From Polyporus tsugae (Eukaryota; Basidiomycota; Agaricomycetes; Polyporales; Polyporaceae), in NCBI GenBank assembly GCA_024305745.1, contig JAHRBS010000013.1:2294001-2358000 (forward strand): a stretch of 64,000 nucleotides of DNA, read 5' to 3'. Below the pieces are notes generated by a model. It had not been told where the DNA came from, did not search any database, and worked only from the letters and a program-made list of their open reading frames with translations. The translations under genes were made by a program, and so were the position numbers. Positions 59,339 to 64,000 of this stretch are shown here, in pieces (positions within the stretch are counted from its first letter, which is position 1; each line of letters begins with the position of its first letter).

Positions 59339-60217
59339 TCAAGCTGCTGTGCCTCCGCTGGATCCCAGTATGAGAGCCTCAGCCTCTGGGCAGCGAGGTT
59401 TCAGCTGACACCAGGAGTCTTCCGGATGGCTACATACTATGCGCCTACGGCGAGTCCAATCATGAACGGCAAACCAAACCGGGCACACTCACGAGACAAA
59501 TCCATTCGCCATTCGCAGCTTGATGATGACTTCTCGGCCGCAGTCATCCAAAGGGCGCGAGATACGGAATGTATGCAGCACGCTCGCAACGTTGATGAAA
59601 AGCGACGCGAGGCCGAAATGTCTTCCGGGGCAGGTCCCCGGGCCAGTGCGAGTGAGGTGCGAACGGTGGGACAGCTCACTCCGTCATAAGCTTCCCAACA
59701 TCGTGTGAGTCCTCGAGGATAGTTAGTAGGAACATCCGAGCGGTTGCACGTTGGACGGTCCGGTAGTTTCCGACCGCCGTTGGACTGAAGTGCTGCCAGA
59801 ACGTGCGCCCCGACGGAGCTTCCACTCCGGTCCGTACGACATCAGGCGGAAGGACGTGTCATAACCCATTCTAGATATATCTTATTTGTAATCGTGAATG
59901 AGGATATCTCCTATGTCCACTCCATTGTGAGCATTGGATTGCATCGGGGATGCCAGAAACGCACGCGTACTGTATTTCGCACAGAGTTCACGAAAGCCCT
60001 CCCACTGCCTGGCCCTCGGCATGTCCAGTGCATTCCCGAAGAATGGGAGCCGCCTCGGACCGGGGTGAGTCGGGAGCCGTCGCGAGCGTGCTCTCCATTC
60101 CGCGAGAGAGCGCAGGTACAAGAAACCCAGCACACTGAGTGACAAGCCTAGCGCATATAGTAGGCTCGCCCTGATATCTGCGGGGCGGATATCAGTCCCG
60201 GTACCAGTCCAATTCAT
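59339..60217 (-). pseudogene. cytochrome P450 pseudogene with internal deletions
   Basis: Read on the minus strand, the N-terminal exon (from ATG at 60217, with a membrane anchor and FFGNALDMPRARQWEGF) is followed by only about 25 bases of exon 2 (GDILIHDYK, then a stop). An exon 3 remnant follows (MGYDTSFRLMSYGPEWKLRR, HFSPTAVGNY, near 59870-59700). Exons 4 to 8 are missing. The frame then resumes at the haem-loop exon ([19 protein letters not shown], about 59640-59490) and an exon 10 remnant (KPRCPEAEALIL). Sequence is closest to P450 gene 3. The I-helix, K-helix and most of the haem loop are gone, so it cannot be active. A TATA box remains upstream. Confidence 0.85.
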
Positions 60218-60747
60218 GGTGTCCAATGACTTAGGGAGTCCGACCAAGTGCAAGGACAGGAACTTATATATCTTGGCCCGTGTGGAGATTTGACAATTTT
60301 TAGGCCCCGTCGTTGGCGTCTAGGGACAGGATAGGAATTCGAACTGCAAGCATACATCCATGAACCTTGATAAGACTCGCGCTGATCCATCGCAGCACTT
60401 GGACGTATACTGGGCGAAGTCTTCGAAGAACGCATACATTGATCAGTTCACACCGCGTGGCGCCACGAATCAGGGTCTACCCACCTGTAATGCATGTGAG
60501 ACGACTCGTGATAACTATCGACGAATCCCCGGCGTAGTCCAATTCCTGCAACGTCAACACGAGTGACTTCAAGTTGTGGAAGTCGTACTGGCCGGGGCGA
60601 ATCCTTGACCTTGAAAGGGGGGCCGGCCGAGGGTCAAACCTGGAACAGCTTCCTGGCGGACCTGGCCACGCAGGTAGAAAGGCATATCATTGCCGGTAAA
60701 GATCGCCAGGCCAAGAGCGGCCATACAGGATAACCTAATGCATTGCG
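60218..60747. other. spacer between P450 pseudogene and P450 gene 3
   Basis: About 530 bases. The left side is the old promoter of the pseudogene; the right side is the 3' UTR of P450 gene 3. Both are minus strand. No other feature seen. Confidence 0.5.
60263..60270 (-). promoter_or_regulatory. TATA box of the P450 pseudogene
   Basis: TATATAAG on the minus strand, about 50 bases before the ATG at 60217. It is retained although the gene body is broken. Confidence 0.45.
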
Positions 60748-62903
60748 TCACATCCTCACATGCTTTAAAATCAGCGCCTCAGCGCGAGTAGAGCGGGGCC
60801 GGACAATGCATCTCGCATCTTCAGGTCGTCTGTCCGCGTCTCTCGTCGTCAGCTACCCCAAATAGCGATAGCATTGCACCCCTGCCAATAAAACACTCAC
60901 GATACGAAACCGCTCGCCATTCGCGGCTCAATCCTGATCTCCCGACCATGCTCGTCCAGCGGCGGCGAAAAGTCGAAGACGTGCAGCGCGCTCGCTGCGT
61001 AGATGAACACGGCGGCAAGGCCGAAGTGCCTTCCAGGACAGATCCTGTTCAAGCAATTGAATCATCACCCGCATACTAGGGCGAGTTGGTGCTTGGACTG
61101 AGACCCACCTCCGACCAAAGCCGAACGAGAACACGCCTGGGTCCTGCACGTCCGGGTTGGACTTCCCGTCGCGGAGGAATCGTTCGGGGCGGAACGTCTC
61201 CGGGTCTTCATACACCGCGGGGTCGTGCAAGCATGCCCTGTCGCATTCAGCGCGTCGTACCCCGTATCCACAACTATGATGAGGTCACAACGGGCTGGAA
61301 ACCTGACGTACCAGATGTTTGCCAACAGGACCGTCCCCGCGGGAATGAAGTACCCGTTGATCACTTCGTCCTCCCTCGTACAATGCGTGAGCCCAAGCGG
61401 GGCCGACGGCATCCACCGCATGGTTTCTTTGATGATCGCCTCGAGGTAGACGAGTGATTCGCGGTCGTCAAAGTCGGGCAGGCGGTCTGGGCCGACAACG
61501 GCATCGAGCTCGGCTTGGGCTTTTCTCTGGATCGAGGGGTAGAGCGACATAGCGAAGAAGATCGTTAGGAGGATGGATGTGGTCTGGAGGGGCTCGGGTG
61601 AGCGGTTGGCCGAAAGGTTCATGAAAGAGGTGAGAGCGTACGGTATCGGTCCCCGCTGCGTCGCAATGAAATTCAGCCTCGACCCGTACCTCCAGGATTA
61701 ACACAAGCCTACCGTTCACTGCATCGAGAGTGATGCTCTTAGCGATATGGTCTGCAGTAGCCAGAGCATCGTCGTCCTTGCCGTCACCGCTCAAGCTTGT
61801 GATGACTTCGCCCACTATACACGGATATGTGCCACGGTTCCAGTTTCTCTAGATTTTTGTTTATCAATCCACAGTGTAAGACATGAGACACGTTTGCGCT
61901 CACCGACTCTGTCTTGTATTGGGCAAATGACTCGTCTTTGAAACGTAAATTCGCTGCACGCCATTTCGCCAGCTTTCGCTGGAAAGGAACAAACGACGGT
62001 GCAAATCGAAGGATGGGGAAGAAGTCTATGAGGAACCCGCCTGAAATGAGAAGCTCGCGGGTTCCTTCGATGGCGTCCCAGATGAGGGAGAGCATCTTGT
62101 CGTCCCTGGCTTTCGCGTCGAATCCGTAGAGTGTCCGGAGGAGGGCTGTAGCAATCGAACTTGAGTGGACGTTGGACAACTATCAGCACATCAATCGTAC
62201 GGAAGGCCAACCTTAGCCCACTCACTCTTGCAAGCTCGTCTCAAGCTCTGCTGGGCCGCTGAGCATCGTGTTGAGAAACCTGTGAGCCATCTCGCGCAGC
62301 ACTGGTTGATACTTCATGACGCCTGTCGGGCTGAACTGTTGCCAGAAGGCCCGCCTGTGATTCCTCCACCGATGCCCGTACGACATGAGCCCGAATGTCG
62401 TGTCATGGCCCATCCTGTTCGAAGCAGCGGTTAAATACTGCCACAGGCGAACCCGAGAAGGAAGACACGCACAAGGGTATGCTCCGAGTCTGCTTCCGAT
62501 CTGAGGTGTTCGCAGAGCGCCTGTCAAGCAGCTCAAAGATGACCTCGGGGCTTCCGAGGATGACCATGTCCTGGTTAAATGTTCGCAGCCGGAGGATGTC
62601 GCCTATTCGGTTCGATGTCAGTGTAAACTTGCACGACCAATGGCATCCATTGAGTGTATGCGTACCATACTTCACGCAAAGGTCCCTCAAGCCCTCCCAC
62701 ATCCGGACTTGAGGCAGATCTAATGCGTTGCCAAAGAATGGAAGGGGTCGCGGGCCCGGTGGTAATGGCATTCCACGCACACGCGTCTTCCATGCCAGAA
62801 TAGAGCGGATGTAGAGAAAGCATAGTGGCGTGATGACAACTGCGGCAAGTGAAGTCAAAAGACTCGGAGGGGAGAAAGGATTCCACGAATTGATACCAGT
62901 CAT
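60748..62903 (-). CDS. cytochrome P450 monooxygenase, gene 3
   Basis: Minus-strand exons 62903-62666, 62602-62473, 62414-62226, 62159-61904, 61848-61713, 61655-61642, 61583-61312, 61237-61109, 61044-60901 and 60829-60748 give 529 residues. The membrane anchor is followed by [13 protein letters not shown]. The oxygen-activation motif AGTDT lies on the 14-nt exon 6; the K-helix is ETMR; FRPERF and the haem loop FGFGRRICPG are intact. Six exon lengths equal those in genes 1 and 2, so all three share an ancestor. The acceptor of exon 4 was placed after CTCAAG because it keeps frame and aligns with the paralogs. Probably an ER-bound monooxygenase of unknown substrate. A TATA box lies about 50 bases upstream. 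Confidence 0.87.
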
Positions 62904-62952
62904 TGCGACGAGGCACTCACAAGTAGCGCGAGGAGCAGGCAGGGGTGATATG

Positions 62953-62960
62953 TATATAAA
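62953..62960 (-). promoter_or_regulatory. TATA box of P450 gene 3
   Basis: A TTTATATA element on the minus strand, 50-57 bases before the ATG at 62903. Confidence 0.5.
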
Positions 62961-64000
62961 TTCATGCGCCTGTCGTCGATCTCCAACGGCGATCTTCCCA
63001 AAGGATCAGTACTTGAGCATGAGCACCGACGTTCCGCACCAACAGGATGAAATGCCGTTTGAGAGTTGAAATTATTATCCAGTAAGTAAATCCTTTTGAG
63101 CCAAACACGAGGTCAATCAATCGCGAGAGGATCAGCGGGCCAAAGTGAACTTGCAACGTACGAGGGATCCGATGTGCACGGGGTGGAGTCAAGTGGTGCC
63201 CTGAAGCTTCCCTCGACAGTGTTCTCGAGCTCGTTGGGCATTCAAGGACGTCATGTGTGCTTTGGTGGCTTGGTGAACGCACGCATATATGTGGAGCTCT
63301 GACCAGCTGTGTCTCGCCGTATGAGACCGAGAGAGGATGACAAAGAAGTATAAAGCGCACCTGACGTACCCCCACGCCGTGAAGCACCGGCACCCGCCTT
63401 GAAGCCGCTCCTACTGTATCATCGTTTCGAATTGAAGTTTGCAGGGAAGTGTGTTGTCGAAGGGCCACGCAGGACAGAGGGTTACTGGAAGACGACGGCT
63501 AGAGCCTCGCGAACATTCACCGCAAGACACGGGTAAGGTTGAAGAGTCTATTAGGTGGTCGTACGGGTGTCGTCAGAGTCGAAGGCAACTGTCGATGAGA
63601 TTGGCATGAAGGCAGAATTCGGCGCAACGGCTCCCACGCCAGATTTAGACGCGCGCGTCAACGCGGTCCGTCACAAACTCGTGATTCGTAACGCTGGCCC
63701 GGGAAAATTGGTCATTCCAAGGGGTGGGCCGGGCGCCGTCAGGCGCCCAAAGGTGCCCAGGGGTTGGATCAATCGTCGCGCGCCGAAGGCGCGCTCACCT
63801 CTCCCAGCGACCCCCACCGGCCCACCTCCGACTTCCTCGGTTCACTCAATAACTTGGCTATCTGGGTCCTCAAAAAACTCGCTATTCGTGCTTCGAATTC
63901 TCGTCAGTTCGCGGCAGCGCGCGCGCCGCCGCGCCTGTGCCCACTGAACCCGGACAAGAACACTGTCCCCGCCCCCTCTCTCATCCACTTTTGACCCTGC
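62961..64000. other. right-edge region, no gene supported
   Basis: About 1 kb upstream of P450 gene 3. The open frame at 63555-63947 (plus) has no family signature and no exon partner visible. A gene beginning beyond the window edge cannot be excluded. Confidence 0.45.

Noticed and set aside
63555..63947. 130-codon plus-strand open frame at the right edge
   Set aside because: No recognisable domain, basic low-complexity end, and no visible exon partners.

Overview
This window is nuclear DNA of a filamentous basidiomycete, most likely an agaricomycete of the polypore type. That is an inference from many 45-70 nt GT-AG introns, exons as short as 7-14 nt, about 55-60 % GC, and local expansions of F-box-like/LRR-type and cytochrome P450 genes. 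There is no operon structure, and no CRISPR array, insertion sequence, rRNA or tRNA that I can support. Multi-exon genes are given as overall spans; exon joins are in the evidence text and were worked out by hand from splice sites, reading phase and comparison between paralogs.

Layout. (1) 1-3134: an Ecl1-type zinc protein gene, then about 11.7 kb with no gene I can support (3135-14804). (2) 14805-16365: a 13-exon mitochondrial carrier on the minus strand. (3) 17084-30698: a fast-evolving block of F-box-like/LRR-type genes (two intact, one degraded, one frameshifted) interleaved with two P450 genes of matching exon structure. (4) 31079-52773: mostly conserved housekeeping and signalling genes: UbiE-type methyltransferase, CRAL-TRIO/RhoGAP protein, Gcn4-like bZIP factor, GDA1-type Golgi nucleoside diphosphatase, SPRY protein, RNA polymerase III subunit C11, two proteins of unknown function, histone H3, and mitochondrial FAD glycerol-3-phosphate dehydrogenase. 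(5) 53281-62903: a second block of the same two families: three tandem F-box-like genes, a P450 pseudogene and a third full P450 gene.

How they fit. The conserved core supplies general functions: amino-acid control transcription, Pol III transcription, chromatin, the glycerol shuttle, Golgi glycosylation and Rho signalling. The flanking blocks look like birth-and-death families. Their F-box-like genes share a phase-0 intron at the same place; their P450 genes share a ten-exon architecture whose sixth exon is 14 nt and encodes the oxygen-activation motif. Points worth attention are a P450 whose motif reads AGSHT, decaying copies of both families, a histone H3 one residue longer than the canonical protein, the microexon-rich carrier and C11 genes, and the gene desert.
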